Source: Alphaproteobacteria bacterium
GTDB lineage: Bacteria; Pseudomonadota; Alphaproteobacteria; DSM-16000; Inquilinaceae
Direction: 5' to 3'
Assembly (NCBI GenBank): GCA_028281925.1
Contig: JANQIX010000035.1
Coordinates: 1 to 64,000, forward strand
Length of the DNA stretch: 64,000 bases
Part shown: positions 10,101-18,828 of the stretch, piece by piece
Numbering within the stretch: position 1 is the stretch's first letter
How the letters are laid out: each line of letters opens with the position of its first letter
Made by a program: the position numbers and the translations under genes
Notes under the pieces: generated by a model
What the model saw: the letters and a program-made list of their open reading frames with translations, nothing else
What the model was told of the DNA's origin: nothing
Databases searched by the model: none

Positions 10101-10219
10101 AGCGAGGCAGGGCCCGGGAAGGCGAACGGGTTTACGTGTCGATGCCCGATCGGACCATCCCGGTGACCATCACCCGACCCGTCTTCTACGACCCTGAGGG
10201 AGCGCGCCAGAATGGTTGA
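7184..10219 (+). CDS. soxA: Sarcosine oxidase alpha subunit
   Basis: Large subunit (1011 residues) of heterotetrameric sarcosine oxidase. It binds NAD+ and carries the folate domain where the methylene group is transferred to THF. The N-terminal ~120 residues form a ferredoxin-like fold (GDTLASALLANG, RSFKYHRQRGI). A dinucleotide-binding segment LLVAGGGPAGLAAALVAARAG lies near residue 175, with a second redox segment around 290-340 (VVLATGAVERSLVFPDND). A GcvT-like aminomethyltransferase domain fills about residues 620-1000 (RNAVNREVAAARAS, FTGELSYEVNVPA). GTG start overlaps the soxD stop (GTGA), and its end overlaps soxG by eight bases. All four subunits are therefore likely made from one mRNA. 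Confidence 0.97.
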   Translation: MSGGNQPYRLAEGGRIDRSRAIAFTFDGTEYEGYAGDTLASALLANGVHRVARSFKYHRQRGILTAGAEEPNALVEVWRDRARTEPNRRATQQELFDGLATRSQNRFPSLGFDVGAWTDKLSPLFPAGFYYKTFKWPSSLWMTYERVIRRAAGQGRAPSRPDPDRYEHAYAHCDLLVAGGGPAGLAAALVAARAGARVIIADEQAEPGGSLLSYPADGPEIGGRPAAVWLADVLTELSTLPEVRVLPRTTVFGYYDHNFLGLVERVTDHLAPPNIAAELPRQRLWKVRARQVVLATGAVERSLVFPDNDRPGIMLASAARTYLNRYAVTPGKRAVVFTNNDSAYRTAIGLAEAGVDVPAIIDLRPNPGGGLVDQARQLGLPMLAGYSVSAVSGRSRVSGLQAVRLSADGTGIMPGLRTEVTCDTLLISGGWNPLVSLFSQSRGKLAFDAAAGAYVPGTSTQEERSVGACRGTVGLRDCIAEGYAAGAEAAEHLGLSAKRPPDPDIDEPAQTDPRLLWSLPGKGASGRRRAFVDYQSDVMDKDLKLALREGYRSIEHVKRYTTAGMGVDQGKIGNMNVLGIVADTVGADIPSVGVTTFRQPYSGIAFGAVAGRAPGKFLSPVRTTPMHEWHAAHGAVFENVGQWKRAWYYPRKGETMRNAVNREVAAARASLGIMDASTLGKIDVRGPDAAEFLNRVYTNAWIKLGIGRCRYGLMLGEDGMVMDDGVTTRLADDHFHMTTTTGGAAAVMSWLELWLQTEWPDLKVYLTSTTEQWAVIGLCGPNSRRVMEELTEGIDLSAEAFPHMAMREGRVADIPARVFRISFTGELSYEVNVPAAYGQAAWEAIWNAGRPFDITAYGTEAMHVLRAEKGFVIVGQETDGTITPIDLGMDWIVSKKKPDFIGRRSLFRSDTVREDRKQLVGLLTEDQNEVLEEGAQIIDEEAPPAPPVPMIGHVTSSYYSPNVGRSIALALVKRGRAREGERVYVSMPDRTIPVTITRPVFYDPEGARQNG

Positions 10220-10817
10220 GATGGATGCGCGCCGCCGGTCCGCGCTTGCGCCGCTGAAGCTGGCCCCCGCAACGGCCGACCCGGCTGGCGTGCGTCTCAG
10301 CGAGTTGGCGCATCTCGGCAAGGTCAATCTGAGGTTCGACAGCGCAGACCAGGACGCCGTGGCGGCGCTAGAGGCGCTTGGCATCCAGCTGCCCGGCGAG
10401 GTCAATGGGGTTGTGGCGGCCGACCGGCGCGTGCTCTGGCTGGGTCCGGACGAATGGCTGATCGTGACGGCCCCGGGTGAAGAGGGTGCGGTCTTGCAGC
10501 AGGCATCGCAGGCACTCGCCGGCCGGCACCATGCCCTGACCGACCTGACCGACAACTACACCACAATTCGTGTGGCGGGGCCGAGCGCCGAGGCCCTGCT
10601 GGCCAAGGGCTGCCCGCTTGACCTGCACGGCTCCGTGTTCCCGGCCGGGCGCGTTGCGCAGAGCCTGATCGGGGCCGTCGACATGATCCTGGAATGCTTG
10701 GTCGATGGGGCAGGCGGGCGCATGTTCCTGATCTTTGTGCGCCGGTCCTTCGCCCAATACACCTGGGACTGGCTGGCCGACGGCGCGTTGGAGTTCGGCC
10801 TGACCATCGAGGTGTGA
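10212..10817 (+). CDS. soxG: Sarcosine oxidase gamma subunit
   Basis: Gamma subunit of heterotetrameric sarcosine oxidase, 201 residues, a GcvT-related fold without cofactor. Recognisable blocks are VLWLGPDEWLIV, HHALTDLTDNYTTIRVAGP and a C-terminal FLIFVRRSFAQYTWDWLADG. The position directly behind soxA with an eight-base overlap and the domain match together make the assignment firm. The ATG at 10212 is used here; a second ATG three codons later is possible. It ends the operon; a weak GC stem follows at 10818-10834, without a U-run. Confidence 0.95.
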   Translation: MVEMDARRRSALAPLKLAPATADPAGVRLSELAHLGKVNLRFDSADQDAVAALEALGIQLPGEVNGVVAADRRVLWLGPDEWLIVTAPGEEGAVLQQASQALAGRHHALTDLTDNYTTIRVAGPSAEALLAKGCPLDLHGSVFPAGRVAQSLIGAVDMILECLVDGAGGRMFLIFVRRSFAQYTWDWLADGALEFGLTIEV

Positions 10818-10933
10818 CCGCGGCTTCGGCGCGGCAAACACTGGCCATTCGGGTCCGGGCTCGCTAAGTAGCAGCAAACGACCGGTGCGGGAATGAAGGG
10901 GGTGTGGGCAGAGGCCGGCACCCGCAAGGGACT

Positions 10934-11335
10934 ATGATCCTCGGAATTGGCAGCGACATCATCGACATCCGGCGGATCGCGCGCACGCTCGACCGCTTCG
11001 GCGACCGCTTCACCGAACGCGTGTTCACCGAACGCGAACGCGCCAAGTGCGATCGACGGGCGCTGAGGGCTGCCAGCTATGCCAAGCGGTTCGCCGCGAA
11101 AGAGGCGTGCTCGAAGGCGTTGGGCACGGGATTTCGCAGCGGTGTCTATTGGCGCGATCTGGGCGTGGTCAATCTTCCCAGCGGCCAGCCGACCATGGAA
11201 CTGACGGGCGGCGCCCGCGAGCGGCTGGATACGCTGACGCCGCCCGGCATGCGTGCGGCCGTGCACCTGACCATCACCGATGATGACCCCCAGGCCATGG
11301 CTGTCGTCGTGATCTCCGCCGAGCCGGCGGGCTAG
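10934..11335 (+). CDS. acpS: Holo-[acyl-carrier-protein] synthase
   Basis: Transfers 4'-phosphopantetheine from CoA to the serine of acyl carrier protein. The 133-residue length is normal. [12 protein letters not shown] at the N-terminus supplies the Mg-binding Asp8, and [13 protein letters not shown] supplies Glu57, both hallmark residues of the AcpS family. The ATG at 10934 follows an AAGGGA at good spacing; the in-frame GTG at 10904 would add ten residues not typical of the family. It heads the conserved alphaproteobacterial run acpS-lepB-rnc-era. Confidence 0.96.
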   Translation: MILGIGSDIIDIRRIARTLDRFGDRFTERVFTERERAKCDRRALRAASYAKRFAAKEACSKALGTGFRSGVYWRDLGVVNLPSGQPTMELTGGARERLDTLTPPGMRAAVHLTITDDDPQAMAVVVISAEPAG

Positions 11336-11446
11336 GGGGCCGTGTCGGGGACGCTGCCTGCGACCCGCCATCGACCATTGCAGGGTTGATTTTGAAGACC
11401 CTGTACCGGATACACCCTTCTCCAAAACCGGATTCGATACCGCTTC

Positions 11447-12187
11447 ATGACCACAAAGAAACCCAGCGGCATCGGCGAGACGATCAAGACGATTCTCTAC
11501 GCCGTGTTGATCGCTCTGTTCGTGCGCACTTTCCTGTACGAGCCGTTCAACATCCCTTCCGGGTCGATGATGCCGACCCTGTTGGAGGGTGATTATTTGT
11601 TTGTCTCGAAATTTTCTTACGGGTTCAGCCGCTATACCGTACCGATGGGACTGCCGCTGTTCGAAGGCCGGATCCTCGGCGGGGAGCCGGAGCCGGGCGA
11701 TGTGGTCGTGTTCAAACTGCCGTCCGATCCCTCGACCGACTACATCAAGCGCCTGATCGGCCTGCCTGGCGATCGCATTCGGATGATCGAAGGGATCCTG
11801 CACATCAACGGCGAGCCGGTTCCTCGGCGTCGGGTTGAAGACTATGTGGGCACTGACCGGTTCGGACGGACGATCCGCACGCCCCGCTATATCGAGACGT
11901 TGCCGAATGGCCGGGAGCACTACATCCTGGAGCGCTCGGACAGCGGTTTCCTCGACAACACTCAGGAATACGTGGTTCCTGAGGGGCACTACTTCTTCAT
12001 GGGCGACAATCGGGACTCGAGCCAGGACAGCCGCGTGCTCGGCGCCGTTGGCTACGTACCGGTGGAGAACCTGGTGGGCCGGGCTGAATTCCTGTGGTTC
12101 AGCCTCGAGGCCGATGCCAGTTTCTGGGAGGTGTGGAAGTGGCCTGGATCGTTGCGGTTCGAGCGGCTGTTTCAGGGGGTGCGGTGA
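11447..12187 (+). CDS. lepB: Signal peptidase I
   Basis: Membrane serine protease that removes Sec signal peptides; 246 residues. A single N-terminal transmembrane helix covers about residues 13-30 (ILYAVLIALFVRTFL). The catalytic Ser40 is in IPSGSMMPTL and the general base Lys101 in DYIKRLIGLPGDR. The C-terminal FFMGDNRDSSQDSR box is intact. Only one transmembrane segment is visible, as in most bacterial LepB other than those of enterobacteria. It lies 111 bases after acpS and 4 bases before rnc, so it probably shares a transcript with rnc and era. Confidence 0.97.
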   Translation: MTTKKPSGIGETIKTILYAVLIALFVRTFLYEPFNIPSGSMMPTLLEGDYLFVSKFSYGFSRYTVPMGLPLFEGRILGGEPEPGDVVVFKLPSDPSTDYIKRLIGLPGDRIRMIEGILHINGEPVPRRRVEDYVGTDRFGRTIRTPRYIETLPNGREHYILERSDSGFLDNTQEYVVPEGHYFFMGDNRDSSQDSRVLGAVGYVPVENLVGRAEFLWFSLEADASFWEVWKWPGSLRFERLFQGVR

Positions 12188-12191
12188 CCGT

Positions 12192-12899
12192 ATGGTGAAG
12201 CCGTCGGGCGCATTGTCGGCCGACGCGCTGGCCGACATCCTCGGGCACCGGTTCACCGATCCGTCGCTGCTGCGTGAGGCCCTGACCCACCCGAGCGTGC
12301 AGGTGCCCGAAAGGGGTGCGGCCCGGTTCGGCTATGAACGGCTTGAGTTTCTTGGCGACCGGGTGCTGGGCTTGTTGATCGCCGAGTGGCTGATCGAACG
12401 GTTTCCGGTGGAGCCGGAAGGCGCGCTGGCGCGGCGGCTCACCGCCCTCGTGCGCGCCGAAACCCTGGGCGAGATCGGCCTTGGCATGGATCTGGGCCAG
12501 CACCTGTTGATGTCGCCTGCGGAGGCCGGTGCCGGCGGGCGCGATAACGTTACCACCGTCGCCGATGCCTGTGAGGCCGTGATCGCCGCCCTCTACCTGG
12601 ATGGCGGTATCGACGCGGCGCGCCGGTTCGTGCGATCCGCCTGGTCCGGCGTGATCGATCGTGACGAGCGGCCGCCGCAAGACCCCAAAACGGCGCTGCA
12701 GGAATGGGCGCAGGCCCGCGGACTGCCGCTGCCGCGATACGAGGTGGTCGGCCGCAGCGGGCCCGACCACCAGCCCGAATTCGAGATCAGTGTGTCGCTG
12801 CCGGGCCATCCGGCCATGGCCGCCCGGGGACCGTCCAAGCGGCTGGCCGAACGGATGGCCGCGGACCGGCTGCTGGCGGCGCTGACAGCCGAACCATGA
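12192..12899 (+). CDS. rnc: Ribonuclease III
   Basis: Double-strand-specific endoribonuclease for rRNA and mRNA processing; 235 residues. The signature ERLEFLGDRVL spans residues 49-59, providing Glu49, Glu52 and Asp56; Asp125 and Glu128 in ADACEAVIAALYLDGG complete the metal site. Residues about 165-235 form the dsRNA-binding domain (DPKTALQEWAQARG, PSKRLAERMAADRLLAAL). The ATG at 12192 lies 4 bases after the lepB stop; the stop codon overlaps the era start as ATGA, indicating coupled translation. Confidence 0.97.
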   Translation: MVKPSGALSADALADILGHRFTDPSLLREALTHPSVQVPERGAARFGYERLEFLGDRVLGLLIAEWLIERFPVEPEGALARRLTALVRAETLGEIGLGMDLGQHLLMSPAEAGAGGRDNVTTVADACEAVIAALYLDGGIDAARRFVRSAWSGVIDRDERPPQDPKTALQEWAQARGLPLPRYEVVGRSGPDHQPEFEISVSLPGHPAMAARGPSKRLAERMAADRLLAALTAEP

Positions 12900-13813
12900 G
12901 CGAACACGAGCCGGCCGAGGCAACGCGATGCGGGTTCGTTGCCGTCATCGGCGCGCCGAATGCCGGCAAGTCCACGCTGATCAACGCGATCGTCGGGTCC
13001 AAGGTGGCGATCGTGACGCCAAAGGTGCAGACCACGCGCTCACGCGTTCTCGGCATCACCACTCATGGCGCGAGCCAGCTGATCTGCGTCGATACGCCGG
13101 GCATCTTCCAGCCGAAGCGGCGGCTGGAACGGGCTATGGTCGCCTCGGCGTGGCAGGGTGCGGCCGATGCCGACATCGTCCTTCTCATGGCCGATGCCAG
13201 CAGACCGGCGCCGAACCCGGACACAGTGGCGATCATCGATCGGCTGAAGGCCGCCGAACGGCAGGCGATCCTGGTGTTGAACAAGGTCGACGCGGCACGC
13301 CGCGCCGGGCTGCTGCAGATCAGCGAGCGGGTGAACCGGCACGGCATCTTCACCGATACATTCATGATCTCCGCCCTGACCGGCGACGGCTTGGCCGACC
13401 TGCAAGCCTGTCTGGCTGGGCGCATGCCGCCGGGCCCATGGCTGTATCCGGAAGACGAGATGACGGATCTTCCGATGCGGCTGATGGCCGCGGAGATCAC
13501 GCGGGAGAAGCTGTTCACGCTGCTGCATCAAGAGCTGCCCTATGCGCTGACCGTGGAGACCGAGAGCTGGGAGGAGTTTGCCGACGGCAGCCTGAAGATC
13601 GGGCAGGTGGTCTATGTTCAGCGCGACAGCCAAAAGGCGATCGTGCTGGGGCGCGGCGGCCGCATGATCAAGCGTGTCGGCAGCGAGGCACGCACGGAAT
13701 TGGAAGAGATGCTGGAACGCCGCATCCATGTCAGCCTGTTCGTGAAGGTCCGCGAGAACTGGGTCGACGACCCGGATCTCTACCGGCCGTGGGGGCTGGA
13801 CTACAACGCGTGA
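12896..13813 (+). CDS. era: GTPase Era
   Basis: Essential GTPase that binds the 3' end of 16S rRNA during 30S subunit assembly; 305 residues. The G1 loop GAPNAGKS is at residues 19-26, G2 around TTRSRVLG, G3 is DTPGIF, G4 is NKVD and G5 is SAL. The C-terminal KH domain contains VLGRGGRMIKRVGSEARTEL, the RNA-binding loop. The ATGA overlap with rnc defines the start. It is followed by an MFS gene and then recO, rather than by recO directly as in many relatives. Confidence 0.97.
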   Translation: MSEHEPAEATRCGFVAVIGAPNAGKSTLINAIVGSKVAIVTPKVQTTRSRVLGITTHGASQLICVDTPGIFQPKRRLERAMVASAWQGAADADIVLLMADASRPAPNPDTVAIIDRLKAAERQAILVLNKVDAARRAGLLQISERVNRHGIFTDTFMISALTGDGLADLQACLAGRMPPGPWLYPEDEMTDLPMRLMAAEITREKLFTLLHQELPYALTVETESWEEFADGSLKIGQVVYVQRDSQKAIVLGRGGRMIKRVGSEARTELEEMLERRIHVSLFVKVRENWVDDPDLYRPWGLDYNA

Positions 13814-13823
13814 ACCGGGGCCG

Positions 13824-15002
13824 TTGGTGACAGAGTCCGCCGCAACGCCCCAATCGGGCGCCCTGACGCCGGCAGCGCGGGTGCGCAGTCTGGTCGCCAT
13901 TCTTGTTAGCGCCTTTTCCGTAGGCCTCACTCTCGGCATGGCCTGGCCGCTGATCACGCTCAGGATGGAAGCGGCCGGCCTATCCAGCCTGGCGATCGGC
14001 ACCGTGGCGGCGGCATCACCGATCGCCATCCTGCTGGTGGGGCCGCTCGCACCGAGGATCGCTGGACGCCTTGGAACCTTGCCGTGTCTGTTTCTCGGAT
14101 CGGCCCTGGCGGCCCTGTCGCTGGCAGCCTTCCCGTCAGCCGACACGCTGATCTGGATGGTACTGCTGCGCTTTGCCATGGGCGCGGGCGGTGCCATCGA
14201 CTGGATCGTCAGTGAGACCTGGATCAACACCGTGCCGACGGAGGCGAGCCGGGGCCGCGTCGTCAGTCTCTATGCCAGCATCTGGGCGGCCGGCATCGCC
14301 ACCGGGCCTATCGTGTTGACGGTGATCGGCACTACGGGCGACGCGCCGTTCTACATCGCTGCCGGAATACTCGCCGTCGCCTATCTGCCGACCCTTGCGG
14401 CCCGCCGCATCGCGCCGACGGTAGGCGGTTCGGGATCGCCGAAGGCCATCGCTGCGGTGGCCGGGGTCGCCGGTCTTGCGCTGGCCGCGGCCTTTCTGTC
14501 GGGGTTCGGGGAATCCATCTTCTTCTCCCTGTTCCCTGTCTATGGGCTTGCGCAAGGGTATGGGGAAAAAGCGGTCGTGCTGCTGATCAGCGCCGGTGCG
14601 GTGGGCGGCATCGCGCTGCAGCTTCCGCTTGGATGGCTGGCGGACCACACCGACCGGCGCGGGTTGATCGTGGGCGTCGCGGCGAGCGCGACACTGATCG
14701 GCCTCGCCATTCCGGCCAGCATGGCGTTCGGCTGGCTTGCCGGTACCGTTCTGTTCCTATGGGGCGGTGCCATGGGCGGCCTCTATTCCGTCGGGCTGAT
14801 TCTCTTGGGCCAGAAGCTGGCAAAGGGCGATCTGGCCACTGCCAACGCCACCTTCATCATGAGCTATACGGTGGGCATGATCGCCGGACCCGTGGTCGGC
14901 GGTATCGGGATGGATATCTGGGACCCGCAAGGGTTCGTCGCGGTGATCGTCGCAGCACCCGCCCTCTTGCTGGTCATAGCCTTCGCCCGGCGGACGCGAT
15001 AG
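13824..15002 (+). CDS. MFS transporter (YcaD-like)
   Basis: Inner-membrane major facilitator of 392 residues with about twelve transmembrane helices and no signal peptide. The sequence VSETWINTVPTEASRGRVVS in the first half matches the YcaD-type subgroup; a paralogue with the same motif (ESWLNDSATNDNRGQ) lies at 46086. The loop GWLADHTDRRG is the usual MFS A-like motif in the second half. Substrate unknown. Start is either TTG at 13824 or GTG one codon later, about 10 bases after the era stop. Its insertion between era and recO suggests co-transcription rather than related function. Confidence 0.85.
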   Translation: MVTESAATPQSGALTPAARVRSLVAILVSAFSVGLTLGMAWPLITLRMEAAGLSSLAIGTVAAASPIAILLVGPLAPRIAGRLGTLPCLFLGSALAALSLAAFPSADTLIWMVLLRFAMGAGGAIDWIVSETWINTVPTEASRGRVVSLYASIWAAGIATGPIVLTVIGTTGDAPFYIAAGILAVAYLPTLAARRIAPTVGGSGSPKAIAAVAGVAGLALAAAFLSGFGESIFFSLFPVYGLAQGYGEKAVVLLISAGAVGGIALQLPLGWLADHTDRRGLIVGVAASATLIGLAIPASMAFGWLAGTVLFLWGGAMGGLYSVGLILLGQKLAKGDLATANATFIMSYTVGMIAGPVVGGIGMDIWDPQGFVAVIVAAPALLLVIAFARRTR

Positions 15003-15012
15003 TCAGAGGCCC

Positions 15013-15762
15013 ATGGAGTGGAGAGATGATGCCATCGTGCTGTCGGCGCGCCGGCATGGCGACAGCGGCCGCATCGCCAAGCTGCTGACGCGCGACCACG
15101 GATTGCACGCCGGGCTGACCCGTGGGCGAGGATCGGGTCCGGCGATCCAGCCCGGCACCTTCGTCGATGCCCGCTGGCGGGCGCGTTTGTCGGACCATCT
15201 CGGGGCCTTTGCGCTGGAAACCACCGGCCATGTCGCGGCCGCAGTGCTCGACGACCCACAGCGGTTGGCAGCCCTGTCATCGGCCTGCGCCATCGTTGAG
15301 GCGGCATTGCCGGAACGGGCACCCTATCCCGCGATCTACGAGGGCTTGGCAGCGATGCTGTCTCTCATGGGCGGCGAGGTCTGGGACGCTGCCTATGTCC
15401 GCTGGGAGGTCGGGCTGCTCGGCGCGCTGGGCTTCGGCCTCGATCTCACCCGCTGTGCCGTCACCGGGGAGCCGAGCCGCCCGAACGACCGGCTGGCTTA
15501 TGTCAGCCCGCGCACCGGCCGGGCCGTCTCGCTGTCGGCCGGCGAGCCCTATCGGGAGAGGTTGCTGTCGCTGCCCGGCTTCCTGATCGGTGAAGGCGAC
15601 GGCTCGGGCACGGAGGTGTTGAGCGGCCTCTTGCTCACCGGTCACTTTCTGGACCGGCTGGCCTTCGGGCAGGCGCACCGGACCTGTCCGCCGGCCCGCC
15701 AACGATATATAGAAGCGTATCGCCGAATGGTCACGTCATCTGGTAGCTTGCCCCCGTCATGA
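15013..15762 (+). CDS. recO: DNA repair protein RecO
   Basis: RecFOR-pathway recombination mediator that anneals ssDNA and loads RecA; 249 residues. The N-terminal OB-fold begins [28 protein letters not shown], which is characteristic, and the central helical part contains [19 protein letters not shown]. The four-cysteine zinc site of some RecO proteins is not obvious; one cysteine is seen in this stretch. ATG at 15013 lies 10 bases after the MFS stop. The stop overlaps the parC ATG (ATGA). Confidence 0.93.
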   Translation: MEWRDDAIVLSARRHGDSGRIAKLLTRDHGLHAGLTRGRGSGPAIQPGTFVDARWRARLSDHLGAFALETTGHVAAAVLDDPQRLAALSSACAIVEAALPERAPYPAIYEGLAAMLSLMGGEVWDAAYVRWEVGLLGALGFGLDLTRCAVTGEPSRPNDRLAYVSPRTGRAVSLSAGEPYRERLLSLPGFLIGEGDGSGTEVLSGLLLTGHFLDRLAFGQAHRTCPPARQRYIEAYRRMVTSSGSLPPS

Positions 15763-17984
15763 GCGATATCGCCGAACCCCGCATCGAACCGCTTCCGTTC
15801 ACCCAGGCTTTGGGCGACCGGTACCTGACCTATGCGCTGTCTACCATCATGGCGCGTTCGCTGCCGGATGTGCGCGACGGACTGAAGCCGGTGCATCGCC
15901 GGCTGTTGTACGCCATGCGTGAGCTGAAGCTGGAGCCGTCGGCGTCGCCGAAGAAGGCCGCGCGCGTGGTCGGCGACGTGATCGGCAAGTTCCACCCGCA
16001 CGGTGACCAGGCGGTCTATGACGCGCTGGTGCGCCTGGCGCAGGACTTCGCCCAGCGCTATCCGCTGATAGAGGGCCAGGGCAATTTCGGCAGCATCGAC
16101 GGCGACGGTGCCGCGGCCATGCGCTACACCGAAGCCCGCCTGACGGAGGTTGCCGAGGCGCTGCTGGCCGGCATTGGCGAAGATGCCGTGGATTTCCGCC
16201 CCACTTATGACGGGGAAGGGGAAGAGCCTGCGGTTCTGCCGGCGGCCTTTCCCAACCTGCTGGCGAACGGCGCGCAGGGCATCGCCGTCGGCATGGCAAC
16301 GGCCATTCCGCCCCACAATGCCGGCGAGCTGTGCGACGCGCTGTTGCATCTGATCCGCCATCCCGGCGCATCCGCGGCCACGCTGACCCGCATGGTCCGC
16401 GGACCCGACTTCCCCACTGGCGGCGTGTTGGTCGACACGCCCGAAACCATGGCGGAGGCCTATGCCACCGGCCGCGGCAGTTTCCGCCTGCGCGCACAAT
16501 GGGCGAAGGAGGCGCTGCTGCACGGCCAATACCAGATCGTCGTCACCGAGATCCCGTATCAGGTACCCAAGGCCCGCCTGGTGGAGCGGGTTGCTGGCCT
16601 GTTGAACGACCGCAAGCTGCCGCTGTTGGACGACATCCGCGACGAGTCGACTGAAGAGGTGCGGCTGGTGCTCACGCCCCGCAGCCGCACCGTCGATGCC
16701 GCCGTGCTGATGGAGCAGCTCTTCCGGTCGACGGACCTGGAGGTGCGGGTCGGGCTGAACCTGAACGTGCTGGATGCCACCGGTGTGCCGCGCGTGATGT
16801 CGCTGGGCGAGGCGCTGAAGGCCTTCCTCGATCATCGCCTGGAGGTGCTGCAGCGGGTCACGCGCCATCGGCTGGGCAAGATCGACCACCGGCTCGAGGT
16901 ACTGGCCGGCCAGTTGATCGCCTTTCTGAACCTGGACGAGGTGATCCGCATCATCCGCGAGGAGGATGAGCCGAAGGCGGAACTGATCCGCACCTTCGAC
17001 CTGACGGATGTGCAGGCCGAAGCCATCCTGAACACGCGCCTCAGGTCTCTGCGCCGCCTGGAGGAGATGGAGCTGCGGCGCGAGCATGAGCGGCTGAGTG
17101 CGGAGAAGACGGATCTGGAGGCCCTGCTGGCCGACGAAGGGCGATGTTGGGACAAGGTGGCCGAACAGATCGCCGACATCCGCAAGCGCTTCGGCGGTAA
17201 GACGGCGCTTGGCCGGCGGCGCACGGAGGTCGGCACGCCACCGCCGGAGGTCGAGGTACCGGCCGAGGCAGGCGTAGAACGCGAGCCGATCACGGTGCTC
17301 GTGTCACAGCAGGGCTGGCTGCGTGCCGTACGCGGCCATCAGGACAAGTCGGCCGAAGCGAAGTACAAGGAAGGCGATGCCGGGCGCTTCTCCGTTCAGG
17401 CGTACACCACCGACAAGCTACTGCTGTTTACCAGCGACGGCCGGTTCTACACCCTGGCCTGCGACCGCCTGCCAAGAGGTCGGGGGTACGGCGAGCCACT
17501 TCGCCTGATGATCGACCTTAACAATGATGCGGACCTGATTGATTTGTTTGTGTTTGACCCGGCGGGCAAGTTGCTGGTTGCTTCCTCGGCAGGACAAGGT
17601 TTCCTGGTCAAGCAGGCGGATGTGGAAGCACAGACGCGGTCGGGTCGCCAGGTGCTGAACCTCGTTGGCGATTCGCGGGCTGCCGTATGCCGACCCGCCG
17701 ATGGTGATACCGTCGCCGTCATCGGTACGCACCGCAAGCTGCTCTGCTTCCCGCTCGATGAGGTGCCGGAGATGATGCGCGGCCGCGGCGTTCGTTTGCA
17801 GCGATACAACGACGCCAAGCTGAGCGACATCATCGTCTTCAAGCTGGAAGACGGCCTGAGATGGCCTATGGGCGATCGTCAGCGCGTCGAACGCGACCTG
17901 GCAAACTGGCTGGGCCGTCGTGGCGGAGTGGGTAGAGTGCCGCCGCGCGGCTTTCCGCGGGACAATCGGTTCGGGCAGGTCTGA
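15759..17984 (+). CDS. parC: DNA topoisomerase IV subunit A
   Basis: DNA-cleaving subunit of the type II topoisomerase that decatenates daughter chromosomes; 741 residues. The catalytic tyrosine is Tyr123 in AMRYTEARL. The N-terminal winged-helix region has [19 protein letters not shown] and [15 protein letters not shown]. Helical coiled region about 330-450, then a degenerate C-terminal beta-pinwheel from about 500, typical of ParC rather than GyrA, with no GyrA box seen. The quinolone-region serine of E. coli ParC (Ser80) corresponds to Gln84 here. Coupled to recO by an ATGA overlap. Confidence 0.95.
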   Translation: MSDIAEPRIEPLPFTQALGDRYLTYALSTIMARSLPDVRDGLKPVHRRLLYAMRELKLEPSASPKKAARVVGDVIGKFHPHGDQAVYDALVRLAQDFAQRYPLIEGQGNFGSIDGDGAAAMRYTEARLTEVAEALLAGIGEDAVDFRPTYDGEGEEPAVLPAAFPNLLANGAQGIAVGMATAIPPHNAGELCDALLHLIRHPGASAATLTRMVRGPDFPTGGVLVDTPETMAEAYATGRGSFRLRAQWAKEALLHGQYQIVVTEIPYQVPKARLVERVAGLLNDRKLPLLDDIRDESTEEVRLVLTPRSRTVDAAVLMEQLFRSTDLEVRVGLNLNVLDATGVPRVMSLGEALKAFLDHRLEVLQRVTRHRLGKIDHRLEVLAGQLIAFLNLDEVIRIIREEDEPKAELIRTFDLTDVQAEAILNTRLRSLRRLEEMELRREHERLSAEKTDLEALLADEGRCWDKVAEQIADIRKRFGGKTALGRRRTEVGTPPPEVEVPAEAGVEREPITVLVSQQGWLRAVRGHQDKSAEAKYKEGDAGRFSVQAYTTDKLLLFTSDGRFYTLACDRLPRGRGYGEPLRLMIDLNNDADLIDLFVFDPAGKLLVASSAGQGFLVKQADVEAQTRSGRQVLNLVGDSRAAVCRPADGDTVAVIGTHRKLLCFPLDEVPEMMRGRGVRLQRYNDAKLSDIIVFKLEDGLRWPMGDRQRVERDLANWLGRRGGVGRVPPRGFPRDNRFGQV

Positions 17985-18010
17985 GGACGACGGGGGACGC
18001 CGTTTGCGCT

Positions 18011-18021
18011 AGATCAGATCT
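18011..18021. promoter_or_regulatory. Short palindrome upstream of bioY
   Basis: AGATCAGATCT is an 11-base perfect palindrome (5+1+5) about 95 bases before the bioY ATG. The TTATxxATAA-type BioR box known upstream of many alphaproteobacterial bio genes is not seen in this gap. Whether this palindrome is bound by anything is unknown. Confidence 0.2.
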
Positions 18022-18115
18022 GGATCGCGTCGGCCACCAGCAATTTACCTTGCCGATTCGGCCGACTAGTCTTGCCCCTGACCCATTTTCGTTGCCGAAA
18101 CCCTTGGGAGAGACC

Positions 18116-18715
18116 ATGAACGCCCAAAGTCCAGCCCTTGCCGCCGCCATCTGGCCGGTCGAGGGTCGAAATGCCTGGCTCAAGGCGGTCCTGCTGATCG
18201 CTGCCGGCAGCATTCTGCTTACGGTGTCCGCCAAGCTGAAGGTGCCGTTCTGGCCCGTGCCGATCACCATGCAGACCTTTGCGGTGCTGTTGATCGGCTT
18301 GGCCTATGGCTGGAAGCTGGGATCGGCCACGGTGCTGGCCTATCTCGCCCAAGGCCTTGCCGGGCTGCCTGTGTTCACCAATCCCGGTGCGGGGCCGGCC
18401 TATCTGCTTGGACCAACCGGCGGCTATCTTGTCGGGTTCGTGCTGGCAGCTGCCGCGGTCGGCTGGCTGGCTGAGCGCGGCTGGGATCGCCGCGTGGTCA
18501 CGATAATCCCGGCACTGCTGATCGGCATCGTCCTGATCTACGTGCCCGGGGTGATCTGGCTACACCAGTTCCTGCTAGCCGGTGAGCCGACGGTCACCTT
18601 CGGCGCGGCGTTCAGCCTTGGCGCAACGCCGTTTCTGTTGGGCGATGCCCTGAAGCTCGGCCTTGCGGCAGCGCTCTTGCCCACTGCCTGGTGGCTGATC
18701 GGCCGTCGCGGCTGA
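18116..18715 (+). CDS. bioY: Biotin transporter BioY
   Basis: Substrate-binding membrane component (S component) of an ECF-type biotin importer; 199 residues with about six transmembrane helices. Family blocks include KLKVPFWPVPITMQTFAVLLIG, YLAQGLAGLPVF and AYLLGPTGGYLVGFVLAA. No bioM (ATPase) or bioN (transmembrane) genes lie next to it, so it either works alone or uses ECF modules encoded elsewhere. The ATG at 18116 has a GGGAGAG just upstream. A strong hairpin follows the gene. Confidence 0.95.
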   Translation: MNAQSPALAAAIWPVEGRNAWLKAVLLIAAGSILLTVSAKLKVPFWPVPITMQTFAVLLIGLAYGWKLGSATVLAYLAQGLAGLPVFTNPGAGPAYLLGPTGGYLVGFVLAAAAVGWLAERGWDRRVVTIIPALLIGIVLIYVPGVIWLHQFLLAGEPTVTFGAAFSLGATPFLLGDALKLGLAAALLPTAWWLIGRRG

Positions 18716-18736
18716 CCGCCTGATGGTGTAAGACAA

Positions 18737-18770
18737 CCTTCCGGGGGCGGTTCGAATTGCCCCCGGAAGG
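18737..18770 (+). terminator. Strong hairpin downstream of bioY
   Basis: Perfect 12-base arms CCTTCCGGGGGC (18737-18748) and GCCCCCGGAAGG (18759-18770) around GGTTCGAATT. In RNA the stem can extend by two G-U pairs to a UUCGAA loop. There is no U-run after it, so termination efficiency is uncertain. It lies 22 bases after the bioY stop and 59 bases before the next start. Confidence 0.7.
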
Positions 18771-18828
18771 CTGCGCCGTCTGTGCGCTGCCCGGAAAACA
18801 GAGACTTGCGGGGGAGCGGAGGACGACC

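Noticed and set aside
18737..18770. GGTTCGAATT in the bioY hairpin as a tRNA T-arm
   Set aside because: Surrounding sequence does not form a cloverleaf; it is a simple two-arm hairpin.
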